Shown here piece after piece: positions 42,376-51,906 of a DNA stretch of 64,000 bases. The position numbers and the translations under genes are program-made. The notes under the pieces are model-generated. The model worked only from the letters and a program-made list of their open reading frames with translations, was not told the DNA's origin and did not search any database. How positions within the stretch are numbered: the first letter of the stretch is position 1; the number at the start of each line of letters is the position of its first letter. Origin of the DNA: Propionibacteriaceae bacterium ZF39 (GTDB lineage: Bacteria > Actinomycetota > Actinomycetes > Propionibacteriales > Propionibacteriaceae); NCBI GenBank assembly GCA_039565995.1, contig CP154795.1, positions 2,604,001 through 2,668,000 on the forward strand, in the 5' to 3' direction.

Positions 42376-44366
42376 TTATAACTCCGTTGCTTCAGCTCGA
42401 TGAACTCGTACTCCAGGGGCTCCTTGTGCAGGATCGGCTGCTCGCCCGCATTCGTGAACTCCCAGGCGGCCACATAGGCGAACTGGTCGTCGTGACGCAG
42501 CGCCTCGCCGTCCTCGGTCTGGGACTCGGCCCGGAAGTGGCCGCCGCACGATTCGCGGCGCACCAGGGCGTCGACACACATGAGCTCGCCGAGCTCGAGG
42601 AAGTCGGCCACCCGACCGGCGCGCTCGAGGGTCTGGTTGAGCTCTTCGGCCTCACCGGTGACCTTCACGTCGCGCCAGAATTCGTCGCGGAGTTCGCGGA
42701 TGAGACCGATGGCCTTGCGCAGGCCCTCCTCGGTGCGCTCCATGCCGCAGTATTCCCACATGATGTGGCCCAGTTCCTTGTGGAACGAGTCAACGGTCCG
42801 CGAGCCCTGGATCGACATCAGCTTCTCGATCCGTGCCCGGGTCGCGTCGACGGCCTCGACGACGGCCGGATCGTCGGCCTTGAGGGTCGGCTCGTGCACA
42901 TCGGCCAGATAGTTGGCCAGCGTGTTCGGCAGCACGAAGTAGCCGTCGGCCAGGCCCTGCATCAGGGCCGACGCGCCGAGGCGGTTGGCACCCTGGTCGG
43001 CGAAGTTGGCCTCGCCCACGACGAACAGACCGGGGACGTTGGACATCAGGTCGTAGTCGACCCACAGGCCACCCATGGTGTAGTGCACCGCCGGATAGAT
43101 GCGCATCGGCACGTCGTACGGGTTCTCACCGGTGATCTGGGCGTACATGTCGAAGAGGTTGCCGTACTTCGCCTCGACGGCCTTGCGGCCCAGGCGGTTG
43201 ATGGCATCGGCGAAGTCGAGATAGACACCGCGGCGGCCCTGGCCGGGCACCTCGGGGCCGACACCGCGACCCTCGTCGCACATGTTCTTGGCCTGGCGGG
43301 ACGCGATGTCACGCGGCACCAGGTTGCCGAACGCGGGATAGATCCGCTCCAGGTAGTAGTCGCGGTCCTCTTCGGGGATCTGACGCGGATCCTTGGTGCA
43401 GTCCGCAGCGTTCTTCGGGACCCAGATGCGACCGTCGTTGCGGAGCGACTCCGACATCAGGGTCAGCTTGGACTGGGTGTCGCCGGAGACCGGGATGCAG
43501 GTCGGGTGGATCTGCGTGTAGCACGGGTTCGCGAAGTACGCGCCCTTGCGGTGGGCGCGCCAGGCGGCCGTGACGTTGCAGCCCATCGCGTTCGTCGACA
43601 GGAAGAACACGTTGCCGTAGCCACCGGAGGCCAGCACGACGGCGTCGGCCATGTGGGCCTCGATGCGGCCGGTGACCATGTCGCGCGTCACGATGCCGCG
43701 GGCCTTGCCGTCGGAGACGATCAGCTCGAGCATCTCGTGGCGGGTGTGCATGGTGACGGTCTTGGCGTTGATCTGGCGCTCGAGCACCTGATATGCGCCG
43801 ATCAGCAGCTGCTGACCCGTCTGGCCACGGGCATAGAACGTGCGGGACACCTGGACACCACCGAAGGAGCGGTTGTCGAGGAGTCCGCCGTATTCGCGGG
43901 CGAACGGAACGCCCTGGGCGACGCACTGGTCGATGATGTTCGCCGACACCTCGGCGAGGCGATAGACGTTGGTCTCGCGCGAGCGGTAGTCGCCGCCCTT
44001 GACCGTGTCATAGAACAGGCGGTGGGTGGAGTCACCGTCGTTGCGATAGTTCTTGGCCGCGTTGATGCCACCCTGGGCGGCGATCGAGTGGGCGCGACGG
44101 GGGCTGTCCTGATAGCAGAACGCCTTCACCTGATAGCCGGCCTCGCCGAGCGTGGCAGCGGCCGAGCCGCCGGCCAGGCCGGTGCCGACGACGATGACCG
44201 ACAGCTTGCGGCGGTTGGCCGGGTTGACGAGCTTGGCCTCGAACTTGCGGGTTTCCCACTTCTCGGCGATCGGGCCGGCCGGCGCCTTGGTGTCGTGGAT
44301 TTCCTCACCCAGGACGAAGACGGCGTCGCCGTCGAGGCTGCTCCGGGTTTCGATGGTGTCGGTCAC
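42372..44366 (-). CDS. sdhA: Succinate dehydrogenase flavoprotein subunit
   Basis: 664 residues. [22 protein letters not shown] binds [21 protein letters not shown] carries the His of the covalent flavin region; [12 protein letters not shown] and [12 protein letters not shown] are active-site regions. The long form resembles the B. subtilis/Wolinella-type enzyme. GTG start overlapping the sdhC stop (GTGA); the frame upstream of it is a shadow of sdhC. Confidence 0.96.
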   Translation of the reverse strand: MTDTIETRSSLDGDAVFVLGEEIHDTKAPAGPIAEKWETRKFEAKLVNPANRRKLSVIVVGTGLAGGSAAATLGEAGYQVKAFCYQDSPRRAHSIAAQGGINAAKNYRNDGDSTHRLFYDTVKGGDYRSRETNVYRLAEVSANIIDQCVAQGVPFAREYGGLLDNRSFGGVQVSRTFYARGQTGQQLLIGAYQVLERQINAKTVTMHTRHEMLELIVSDGKARGIVTRDMVTGRIEAHMADAVVLASGGYGNVFFLSTNAMGCNVTAAWRAHRKGAYFANPCYTQIHPTCIPVSGDTQSKLTLMSESLRNDGRIWVPKNAADCTKDPRQIPEEDRDYYLERIYPAFGNLVPRDIASRQAKNMCDEGRGVGPEVPGQGRRGVYLDFADAINRLGRKAVEAKYGNLFDMYAQITGENPYDVPMRIYPAVHYTMGGLWVDYDLMSNVPGLFVVGEANFADQGANRLGASALMQGLADGYFVLPNTLANYLADVHEPTLKADDPAVVEAVDATRARIEKLMSIQGSRTVDSFHKELGHIMWEYCGMERTEEGLRKAIGLIRELRDEFWRDVKVTGEAEELNQTLERAGRVADFLELGELMCVDALVRRESCGGHFRAESQTEDGEALRHDDQFAYVAAWEFTNAGEQPILHKEPLEYEFIELKQRSYK

Positions 44367-45109
44367 AGTGTGATCCCTCCGAACAGAATGGCGGCCGGGC
44401 CGGCGATGAAACCGAGCACGATCACGAGGGCGATGGCGATGGCCACCGCGTTCCAGATCGTGCGCGCCTTGGTGCTGGTGTTGGCGCCGAGCGTCGCGAA
44501 GGCGCTCCAGAAGCCATGGCGGATGTGCAGGCCGACGGCGATCATCGCGATGAGATAGCTGATGAACACGAGCGGCTGCTGGAAGCTCTCCACCACGCGC
44601 GGGAAGATCGAGGCCGCGCCGGGCGCGGTATCGACGACCGGGTTGGTGCCACCGATGGTGAAGTGGAGCAGGTGATAGATGACGAACAGCAGGATCGTCA
44701 CACCGCCCCAGCGCATGGTGTAGGAGGCATAGCTCCGCTGCAGAGCCTTCTTCTCGGCATAGCGGCGCGCGCCGCCGGATGCCTTGCGAGCGCGGGACCA
44801 CAAGGTGAACGCCGACCAGATGTGGACCAGAATCGCGGCCAGGAGGACCACGCGAACGATCCAGAGCAGGCCGTTCTCCGGCAGGATCGGCTCCCCCATG
44901 ACGCGCAGGTGATGCGCGTACGCGTCATAGGCCCAGACTTCCTGGCCGTCCACCATGGTCTTCCCGGCAAACATCTTGAGGTTGCCGTACATGTGGATCA
45001 GCAGGTAGCCGACCATGATCAAACCACTGACAGCCATCCAGAACTTGCGGACAACGCTGGAGCGGACGGCCCTCTGTTGAACTGTGAGAGTTGGTGTTGT
45101 TGTCGCCAC
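44363..45109 (-). CDS. sdhC: Succinate dehydrogenase cytochrome b subunit
   Basis: 248 residues, five membrane spans, single-subunit anchor of the diheme type. Candidate heme-ligand His residues occur in [34 protein letters not shown] and [13 protein letters not shown]. It starts the operon sdhC-sdhA-sdhB. No sdhD is needed for this type. Diheme enzymes transfer electrons to menaquinone across the membrane. Confidence 0.93.
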   Translation of the reverse strand: MATTTPTLTVQQRAVRSSVVRKFWMAVSGLIMVGYLLIHMYGNLKMFAGKTMVDGQEVWAYDAYAHHLRVMGEPILPENGLLWIVRVVLLAAILVHIWSAFTLWSRARKASGGARRYAEKKALQRSYASYTMRWGGVTILLFVIYHLLHFTIGGTNPVVDTAPGAASIFPRVVESFQQPLVFISYLIAMIAVGLHIRHGFWSAFATLGANTSTKARTIWNAVAIAIALVIVLGFIAGPAAILFGGITL

Positions 45110-45286
45110 GGGGCCACCTTAAACCCACCTGAACCCCGCTTAGGCGCCATCCATGAATCAAGCGGCCGCGAACACATTTCGTTATGCGAGTGTTGTCGCG
45201 CGTACGCCTGACCCACGCGGACGAGGAGACGGCAGCGCCCGGGCTTGGGCGGAAGCCGTGGGCCCGGGCGCGGATGGATTGTCCGG

Positions 45287-46822
45287 TCAGCCGGCGCAGT
45301 TGAAACCACTCTGCTTGGCGACAGCGGTGCCACTGCAATAGGCGTGGCCGGCCTGGTAGCCACCGGTGTTGAGGGAGAGCTCCGACACGGTGACGAGGGT
45401 GACGCCCTTGGCCTGCAGGCCTTCCAGAATGGCCGGGGCCGCAGCCACGGTGCTCGGATGCACATCGTGCATCAGCACGATCGTGTTGGCCTTGGCACCG
45501 CCGCCGTAGACGACGACATTCTCGGTCGAGGCCTGGTTCTTGGTCTGCCAGTCGTTGGTGTCGACATCCCACTGGATGATGGCCGCGCCGGTGCCGCGAA
45601 TGACGTCATCGACCCTGGCGTTGTGGGAGCCATAGGGCGGGCGCATGATCAGGGGGCGCCGCCCGTAGGCGTGTTCCATGACATCGGCGTTGCCCGAGAG
45701 CTCCTTCGTGAGGCGGTCGCCGTTGATGGACACCAGGTTCGGGTGGCTGAAGGAGTGGGAGCCGACTTCGTGGCCCGCGGAGGCGATCTGCTTGGCGATC
45801 CCGGGGTTGGCCTCGATCATGCGGCCCAACTGGAAGAACGTGGCCGGCGCCTTGGCTGCCGCGAACGCGTCCACCAGCTGCGCCGTGTCCGGGACGGGAC
45901 CGTCGTCATAGGTCAGGGCGACACAGGTCACCTTGGTGCAATCGGGGCCGACCGCCGTCGACGGGCGGGTGGCTCCCGGGGTGGCCGCAGGAGCCGGAGC
46001 CTGCCCGCCGCCCCCGGCTGAATCCCCCATCGGAGCCGGCGTACCGTCGAAGGCCGCCGGGGCCAGCGCCCCGTCAGCGGCGCGACGGCCGAATTCGGAG
46101 AGCAGAGGTGACACAGCATCGCCCGGCACCCTCAGGCTCACCACATCGTCGGAGACCGTGCCCTTCGTGAAGCTCACCACCATGTCGCCCTTGGCGTCGA
46201 ACCCGAGCATCGGGCCACTCCCCTGGGGTGCGGGATCGGCGTCCAGCGCCTCGTTCACCCGGGTCTCATCCAGCTTGGGCTTCTTGTGCTTGCCGGCAGC
46301 CTTGGCGACCTCGGCCTTGAACGCACCCCACTGGTCTTCACGGATCAGGACGGGCGAGGAGAAGACCTTCTTGCTCCCCGCGTCATACCACACCACCGTC
46401 GGCCGGGAAGTCTCGGCGCCGGCCGCGGTCCAGGTGGGGGTCACCATAATGCCGAGGGTGCCGGGGGCAGCCGAGATCACCTGATAGCCGATGGTCACCT
46501 TCTCGGCCTTGTCCCAGGTTGCCTCGCGGAGGCCGCGTTCGCGGAGGACTTCCATCGCAGACGTCATCTGGCGCGCGGTCGAGATCACGGGGACCTCGGC
46601 TCGAATGCTGCGCGAGTCGTCGGTGTAGACGGTGGGAGCGAGTCCGGTGACGAGCGAGGCATCGACATTCGCGAACATGGCGGCCGGTTCGTTCGCCTCG
46701 ACGGCGGCCTGGCCCGCGGAGGAGGTGTTTCCCTCGCCCGGAGCCGAACCGCAGGCGGACAGCGCGAGTGCGAGGGTGGTGGAAACAACGGCGAGCACTC
46801 TGGCGACAGAACGCGTACTCAA
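45287..46822 (-). CDS. Polysaccharide deacetylase lipoprotein
   Basis: 511 residues from a TTG start with GGGAGAG before it. Signal MSTRSVARVLAVVSTTLALALSAC, lipidated Cys24. An RsiV/DUF3298-like domain covers about 60-260. A Pro/Ala/Gly linker leads to the NodB deacetylase domain: ALTYDDGPVPDT (metal Asp), SHSFSHPN (two metal His), MRPPYGSHN and IVLMHDVH. Probably N-deacetylates peptidoglycan or another surface glycan. RsiV-type domains can bind ligands such as lysozyme in other bacteria; that role is inference. Confidence 0.88.
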   Translation of the reverse strand: MSTRSVARVLAVVSTTLALALSACGSAPGEGNTSSAGQAAVEANEPAAMFANVDASLVTGLAPTVYTDDSRSIRAEVPVISTARQMTSAMEVLRERGLREATWDKAEKVTIGYQVISAAPGTLGIMVTPTWTAAGAETSRPTVVWYDAGSKKVFSSPVLIREDQWGAFKAEVAKAAGKHKKPKLDETRVNEALDADPAPQGSGPMLGFDAKGDMVVSFTKGTVSDDVVSLRVPGDAVSPLLSEFGRRAADGALAPAAFDGTPAPMGDSAGGGGQAPAPAATPGATRPSTAVGPDCTKVTCVALTYDDGPVPDTAQLVDAFAAAKAPATFFQLGRMIEANPGIAKQIASAGHEVGSHSFSHPNLVSINGDRLTKELSGNADVMEHAYGRRPLIMRPPYGSHNARVDDVIRGTGAAIIQWDVDTNDWQTKNQASTENVVVYGGGAKANTIVLMHDVHPSTVAAAPAILEGLQAKGVTLVTVSELSLNTGGYQAGHAYCSGTAVAKQSGFNCAG

Positions 46823-46940
46823 TGGACTCTCCCTGAAGCGGTCAGACTTATAGGCGCATGCTATGTAAGTTGAGGGCTTTACCCGAACCACAACTCGCGG
46901 TACAGCACAATTGAGGTGCTTGAATTCGGGGAGTGAGGAT

Positions 46941-46959
46941 CTGAGGGGTCACCCCTCAG
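46941..46959 (-). terminator. Hairpin overlapping the binding-protein stop
   Basis: CTGAGGGGT-C-ACCCCTCAG, perfect 9-bp arms, includes the TGA stop codon at 46956-46958. No T-run on either side, so termination is uncertain. Confidence 0.45.
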
Positions 46960-48539
46960 GCGGAGCCCCACAGGTCGATGACAGCCGTTTCCGGCTGGAC
47001 GAGCGGATTCACTCCGGCCCGCCCCTTCACCACCGCGACCGCTGCGTCCGGCACCCAGAGCGGGATAACGGGAAGCTCGGTCGACAGGATCTCGTCGGCC
47101 CGGCGATAGGTCTCCTGACGCTCGGTGGCCACGAGCTGCCCGCGGCCCTTCACCAGCAGCGCATCCAGGGTCGGATTGCAATAACCGGACGGAGCGCCAC
47201 ACATGACCCAGCTCTCGGCCAGGCCCGGGTCGGGAACCGCCATCCGATAGGTCTCCACGAAGGCATCCACCGCAGGGTCTGCCAGGACGTCGGGACGCTC
47301 GGCCGGTGCGTGGATCGTGAAGTCGGCCTGAAGGCCCACCTCGGCCAGGTTGGCGGCGAGGGCGTCCCAGGTCCCGGTGTCCCCGTCGCTGGTGAGCACG
47401 GCGATGCGGACGGGGGTGTCCGGATCCCAGTCGGCGGCGGCGAGGAGTTCCCGCGCCCGTGCGGGATCGTAGGGGTGCTGCGTCCGATCGGGCGATGCGG
47501 CCCAGTCGGGTGCGAACAGAACCGAGTCCACCACGCGGCCGTTGCCACCCAGCTGCCGCTCCAGTACGCCCCCGCGGTCCAGTGCGAAAGCGATGGCCTG
47601 GCGTACCTTCACGTCGGCCAGAGGCCCTCCGTCGCGCGCAGCGAGTCCGACCATGCGGTCACCGGGTGCTCGGGCCACGTTGAACCGGTCCGCCGGCAGA
47701 TCAGCCAGGTCGCGCCCCGGAATCCGCACGGCAACGTCCAGGGCGGCGGGGTCGGACTCCAGCGCCGCGCCCACGCGTTCGGGGGCCACGACGCGGCCGA
47801 CCACGCCGGTGAGCCGGGTGTGGGGCTGGATGGTCGGGTTGGGCTCGAGATACACGGTTGAGCCGTCGGGACCCCAGCGGTCGAAGACATACGCACCCGA
47901 TCCGACGCGGGGCTCCCGGAACTCGTCGGGCGTGAGCGCCTCCCCCGCATAGATGTGCTGGGGCAGGACCAGCAGGCCGGTGAGTCGGGAGAGATAGTTG
48001 AGCTCGGGTTCGGCGAGGGTGACCAGCACGCCGCGGGAGGTGTCGGCCACGATTCCGGAGACGTGCTGCGACCGGCCCTCATGGAAGTCCTGCGCACCCT
48101 CGATGCGGAGCAGAGTCGGCAGCAGCGGCGATCGGCTCCCGGGCGCCAGATGCCGTTCCAGCGTGAAGACGAGGTCGCCGGCGCCCATGCGTACGCCATC
48201 GCTCCAGTGCCCGCGACGCATCGTGAAGATCAGCGTACGTCCTTCGTTGACGCTCCCCCACCAGTCGGCGGCCCGCGGCATGATCCGGCCGTCGACGGCC
48301 GTCACCAACGGCTCGAACTGCGCGGCGGCCAGCATGGCGTCGGCGCTGCCGGGCACAGCGAACGGATCGAAACCGCTCGGCTGGGAGGGCAGCTGGAACG
48401 TCATGGAGCCATCGGGCCCGACCAGGGCCTGGCGAGCCTGGGCCGCTTCCCCGGGGCTCACGGGCCCACAGCCTCCCACCAGCACGACTCCCAGCGCGGC
48501 GAGCACGCTCACAGCAGCGCGGAAGGGCTTGCTTCGCAT
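46956..48539 (-). CDS. Family 5 extracellular solute-binding lipoprotein
   Basis: 527 residues. Signal MRSKPFRAAVSVLAALGVVLVGGC, lipidated Cys24. SBP_bac_5 pattern: SMTFQLPSQPSGFDPFAVPGS, WSDGVRMGAGDLVFTLER, VRQAIAFALDRGGVLE, ELPVIPLWVPDAAVAV. Members bind peptides, nickel or opines for an ABC importer. No permease or ATPase gene is adjacent, so it is an orphan receptor. Confidence 0.9.
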   Translation of the reverse strand: MRSKPFRAAVSVLAALGVVLVGGCGPVSPGEAAQARQALVGPDGSMTFQLPSQPSGFDPFAVPGSADAMLAAAQFEPLVTAVDGRIMPRAADWWGSVNEGRTLIFTMRRGHWSDGVRMGAGDLVFTLERHLAPGSRSPLLPTLLRIEGAQDFHEGRSQHVSGIVADTSRGVLVTLAEPELNYLSRLTGLLVLPQHIYAGEALTPDEFREPRVGSGAYVFDRWGPDGSTVYLEPNPTIQPHTRLTGVVGRVVAPERVGAALESDPAALDVAVRIPGRDLADLPADRFNVARAPGDRMVGLAARDGGPLADVKVRQAIAFALDRGGVLERQLGGNGRVVDSVLFAPDWAASPDRTQHPYDPARARELLAAADWDPDTPVRIAVLTSDGDTGTWDALAANLAEVGLQADFTIHAPAERPDVLADPAVDAFVETYRMAVPDPGLAESWVMCGAPSGYCNPTLDALLVKGRGQLVATERQETYRRADEILSTELPVIPLWVPDAAVAVVKGRAGVNPLVQPETAVIDLWGSA

Positions 48540-48660
48540 CGACTCGGGCTCACTTTCGTTGCACACACCCCGGGGCCAGCTCCGGCGGCGGGCCCCATCC
48601 TAGGCCGCCCGCGCCCCGGTCGGCGTCAGCGCTGTTCCGTGGCGAGGGTCGACGAACGGG

Positions 48661-49362
48661 TCAGTCGGCGTCCGGCAGCAGGTCGGGCCGGCGCTGCCGG
48701 GTGAGTTCCAGGGATTGCTCCCGGCGCCACTGGGCGATCCGGGCATGATGCCCCGAGAACAGGATTTCGGGCACGTCGAGGCCCCGCCACCGGGGCGGCT
48801 TGGTGAACACTGGATATTCGAGCAGCCCCTCATGTTCGGGAGCATGCGATTCCTCCCTCAGGGATTCGGGGTTGCCGACCACGCCCGGCAGGAGCCGCAC
48901 GATCGCTTCCGTCATGACGAGGACGGCCACTTCTCCCCCGTTGAGCACGTAGTCGCCCAGGCTGACCTCGCGGACCCGCATGCGTTCCCGGGCGTACGCC
49001 ACGACGCGGGCGTCGATGCCTTCGTAGCGACCGCAGGCGCACACCAGGTGGGATTCGTCGGCGAGCTCGTAGGCGGTCGCCTGGTCGAACGGCCGGCCGG
49101 ACGGGGTGGGGACCACGAGGGTCGTATCGGGACCGACCAGGGCGTCGAGGGCCTCGCCCCAGGGCTCGGGTTTCATCACCATGCCCGCGCCCCCGCCATA
49201 GGGCGTGTCGTCGACGGTCCGGTGCCGATCGTGGGTCCACTGCCTCAGATCGTGTACGCCGAGCTCGACCAACCCCGACTCGATCGCCTTGCCGACCAGG
49301 GACAGCGACAGGGGCGCGAAGTAGTCGGGGAAGATCGTCACGACATCCAGCCGCAGGGTCAT
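48661..49362 (-). CDS. trmD: tRNA (guanine-N1-)-methyltransferase TrmD
   Basis: 233 residues. Methylates G37 of tRNAs with SAM to prevent +1 slippage. SPOUT knot: [47 protein letters not shown], and C-terminal [18 protein letters not shown]. It overlaps rimM by 4 bp. Confidence 0.97.
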   Translation of the reverse strand: MTLRLDVVTIFPDYFAPLSLSLVGKAIESGLVELGVHDLRQWTHDRHRTVDDTPYGGGAGMVMKPEPWGEALDALVGPDTTLVVPTPSGRPFDQATAYELADESHLVCACGRYEGIDARVVAYARERMRVREVSLGDYVLNGGEVAVLVMTEAIVRLLPGVVGNPESLREESHAPEHEGLLEYPVFTKPPRWRGLDVPEILFSGHHARIAQWRREQSLELTRQRRPDLLPDAD

Positions 49363-49895
49363 CGGGCTTCCTCGTCCTCGATGTCCTCGAGCAACCCGGC
49401 CACATCGGCCAGCGTGAGGGTGCCGGCCGCCAGGTCGACCTCGGGCACCAGCGCCTCCACGAACGGGACGAGTCGTTCGGGGCCCGCCGTGGTCCGGATC
49501 ACCAGCAGATCCTGCGGACCGTGCTGGACCCGGCGTACCTCTCCTGCCGGCTCACCCGACGCCGTCAGGACCCGGAGCCCGATCAGGTCGCGGTCCCAGA
49601 ATTCCCCGTCGTCGGTGGGCGACTCGTCAACGGCCACATTGGCCAGCAGCATCAGTCCCCGGAGGCCTTCGGCCGCCGTGCGGTCCGGGGCCTCGGCGAA
49701 GCGGACCAGCAACCGCCCGGAGTGCCAGCGGTGAGCCTCGACGGTCAGCACGCGTACGCCCTCCTCCTCCCGCAACCGGGCACCGGGTGCGAAGCGGCGA
49801 TCGGGCTCGTCGGTGAGCGGCTCGACGGCGACTTCTCCCCGAATCCCGTGCGCGCGTCCGATCCGACCGACGATGACCTCGACTGTCTCGCTCAA
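49359..49895 (-). CDS. rimM: 16S rRNA processing protein RimM
   Basis: 178 residues. Assists 30S head maturation by binding S19. [30 protein letters not shown] at the N-terminus and a PRC-barrel C-terminal half ([18 protein letters not shown]..., [19 protein letters not shown]). ATG to ATGA overlap with trmD. A strong hairpin lies just upstream. Confidence 0.95.
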   Translation of the reverse strand: MSETVEVIVGRIGRAHGIRGEVAVEPLTDEPDRRFAPGARLREEEGVRVLTVEAHRWHSGRLLVRFAEAPDRTAAEGLRGLMLLANVAVDESPTDDGEFWDRDLIGLRVLTASGEPAGEVRRVQHGPQDLLVIRTTAGPERLVPFVEALVPEVDLAAGTLTLADVAGLLEDIEDEEAR

Positions 49896-49922
49896 CGGTG
49901 TTCCTTTCGCGTGAACGCAAAC

Positions 49923-49945
49923 GCCCCGCTGCTGGGCAGCGGGGC
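49923..49945 (-). terminator. Hairpin between KH gene and rimM
   Basis: Perfect 10-bp arms GCCCCGCTGC and GCAGCGGGGC with a 3-nt loop, 21 bp past the KH gene stop and about 28 bp before rimM. It may attenuate transcription into rimM-trmD. Confidence 0.65.
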
Positions 49946-49966
49946 GAGCGGTGTCAGGACTGGATG

Positions 49967-50245
49967 TCAGCGACGGCCACGACCGCGCTGGCCGCCGCCG
50001 GTGCGGGGACGCCGGTCCACATCGAGGAAGTCGACGCGAACCTGTTCCCGGCCGGCGAGCGCCGCCACGACCGTGCGCAGGGCCTGCGCAGTGCGGCCCT
50101 GACGCCCGATGACTTTGCCGATGTCCTCGGGATGCACCCGAACTTCGAGCATCCGGCCCCGACGCAGGTCCTTGTCGCGGATCCGGACATCATCGGGATG
50201 ACCGACAATGCCGCGGACCAGGTGTTCGAGCGCGTCGGCGAGCAT
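49967..50245 (-). CDS. khpA: KH-domain RNA-binding protein (KhpA/YlqC type)
   Basis: 92 residues. KH motif VIGRQGRTAQALRTVVAALAG follows the N-terminal LADALEHLVRGIVGHPDDVRI. Arg/Gly-rich tail (RRPRTGGGQRGRGRR). Always between rpsP and rimM. In firmicutes KhpA pairs with KhpB and affects cell size; the actinobacterial role is less clear. Confidence 0.93.
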   Translation of the reverse strand: MLADALEHLVRGIVGHPDDVRIRDKDLRRGRMLEVRVHPEDIGKVIGRQGRTAQALRTVVAALAGREQVRVDFLDVDRRPRTGGGQRGRGRR

Positions 50246-50247
50246 GC

Positions 50248-50718
50248 TCAGGCCTGCTCGGCGTCGGAGGCCTCGGCCTCGCCGTCGGCAGCAGCGTCGG
50301 CCTCGGGGGCGTCAGCGGCGGCCTCCGGCTCCTTGGCCTCGGACTTCTTCTGGGTGAAGGCCTCAACGGTCGGCGTACCCGCCGAGTTGGCGAGCGCCTT
50401 GTTGAAGATCTCGGTCTTGTTGGGCTTCTCGGCCTGCGGATCGATCCCGGCCGGGGTGTCGTCGCCGCTGAACTTCTGCCAGTCACCGGAACGCTTGAGG
50501 ATGGCGACAACGGCCTCGGTCGGCTGGGCGCCGACGCCCAGCCAATACTGCGCGCGCTCGGAGTTGACCTGAATCACCGAAGGATCGTTCTTCGGGTGAT
50601 AGAGACCGATCTCCTCGATCGCCCGGCCGTCCCGCTTCTTGCGGGAGTCCATGACGACGATGCGATAGTGCGGGGAGCGGATAGCGCCCATCCGCTTCAG
50701 ACGAATCTTGACAGCCAC
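50248..50718 (-). CDS. rpsP: 30S ribosomal protein S16
   Basis: 156 residues. Core S16 in the first 85 ([40 protein letters not shown]). The remainder is an Ala/Glu/Asp-rich acidic extension, common in high-GC actinobacteria. First gene of the rpsP-KH-rimM-trmD operon; its promoter should lie in the 267-bp spacer upstream. Confidence 0.97.
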   Translation of the reverse strand: MAVKIRLKRMGAIRSPHYRIVVMDSRKKRDGRAIEEIGLYHPKNDPSVIQVNSERAQYWLGVGAQPTEAVVAILKRSGDWQKFSGDDTPAGIDPQAEKPNKTEIFNKALANSAGTPTVEAFTQKKSEAKEPEAAADAPEADAAADGEAEASDAEQA

Positions 50719-50985
50719 GTGGGTGGAATCTCCTGTATGGGTCCCCGATCATTCGGGGGAGGTTCGGGTGAGGCACGACCACCGTGTGGGGCACAGTGCT
50801 CGGGACTCGGATGGATCCGGGACAGCGCGGGGTGAGAGGGCACCACGAAGCCACAGACGCGCCCGCCATTGTGCCACACCCGGCACGACGAAATGAAATC
50901 TCGCACCGGGCGAGGCCACGACACCACCCCGAAACAGGGCCGAATACCGGTTCTGCGACCGGTGTGACGACCTAGTGTGACACTC

Positions 50986-51906
50986 ATGCAGTTGCCCCTG
51001 GGCTTTCCGCCCGACGCGAGTCCCCAACTGGCCGGCATCGCATGGGGCTTCTGTCGGGGAGATCGGCCGGCCACGCTCGCGATGCTCGAGCACCTGGGCA
51101 CCAGTGACGATTCCGGCCTCACCGCGGCCCTGATGACCCTGGCCGCACTGCCACCCACCGACCAGATCCTGCCCGCGTGGTTGCACGACACCCCGACCCA
51201 TCCGATGCTGCAGGCCCTGCGCGGGGCCCGGCTGATCGAGACGGCCTGGGCGATCCGTTCGCGCGTGAACGCCGAACAGGTCAGTGACGAGCAATTCGAG
51301 GGTTTCTTCGCGCGGCTGCGGGACGCGGAACAGGGCCTGATCGAGGTGTGTGGCCGCTATCCCGGTTTCGGGGCGCCGTGGGCTCTTCGGCTCCGGACAG
51401 CACGGGGACTCCAGCTCGGCCTGAGCGAGATCGAGCGTCGCTACGACCGGCTGAACGAGCATCATCCGCACCATTTCGACGGCCAGAATCAGCTGCTGCA
51501 GAGCCTGTGCCCCAAGTGGTTCGGGACCTGGGCGAAAGTCTTCGCCTTCGGCGACCGGGTGTCGGGCGAGGCGCCGCCGGGCACGCCCAGCCGCGGATTC
51601 CTGGCCCTGGTCGCCATGGAGTGTCTGGTCGATCCCGACAGCGGGCCACCGGCCATCGGGCCCGATGCCCTGCATCGTGCGGCCGACGAATCGGTCTGGC
51701 ATCCGGCGTTCGGGCGCAATCCCCATGCGGGCGAGTTGCACACCGCATTCGGCATCCTCGACGTGCTGCACGGCTTCGAGGGGCGGGCCGAGCGCCATTT
51801 CGCCCAGCTCGACGCGGCTCCGAACGAGCGGTTGATGGGCTATCTCGCCGACCACTTCGCCCATCGCGTACGCCAGCTCGCGGTGCACTCCAGGAGGCTC
51901 CCATGA
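50986..51906 (+). CDS. DUF4034-like helical-repeat protein
   Basis: 306 residues, mainly helical, TPR-like. FARLRDAEQGLIEVCGRYPGFGAPWALRLRTARGLQLG and LNEHHPHHFDGQNQLLQSLCPKWFGTWAKVFAF resemble DUF4034-type proteins of actinobacteria. ATG 50986 chosen; GTG 50977 is possible. A -10-like TAGTGT at 50973-50978 would make the mRNA leaderless. Coupled (ATGA) to the M16 peptidase gene, so they probably work together. Confidence 0.65.
   Translation: MQLPLGFPPDASPQLAGIAWGFCRGDRPATLAMLEHLGTSDDSGLTAALMTLAALPPTDQILPAWLHDTPTHPMLQALRGARLIETAWAIRSRVNAEQVSDEQFEGFFARLRDAEQGLIEVCGRYPGFGAPWALRLRTARGLQLGLSEIERRYDRLNEHHPHHFDGQNQLLQSLCPKWFGTWAKVFAFGDRVSGEAPPGTPSRGFLALVAMECLVDPDSGPPAIGPDALHRAADESVWHPAFGRNPHAGELHTAFGILDVLHGFEGRAERHFAQLDAAPNERLMGYLADHFAHRVRQLAVHSRRLP

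Noticed and set aside
42387-44558. A 723-codon open frame antisense to sdhA
   Set aside because: It mirrors the third-position GC of sdhA, has no family features, and sdhA is unmistakable on the other strand.
44363-45109. Missing sdhD
   Set aside because: The 248-residue five-span SdhC is the single-subunit diheme type, which works without SdhD.
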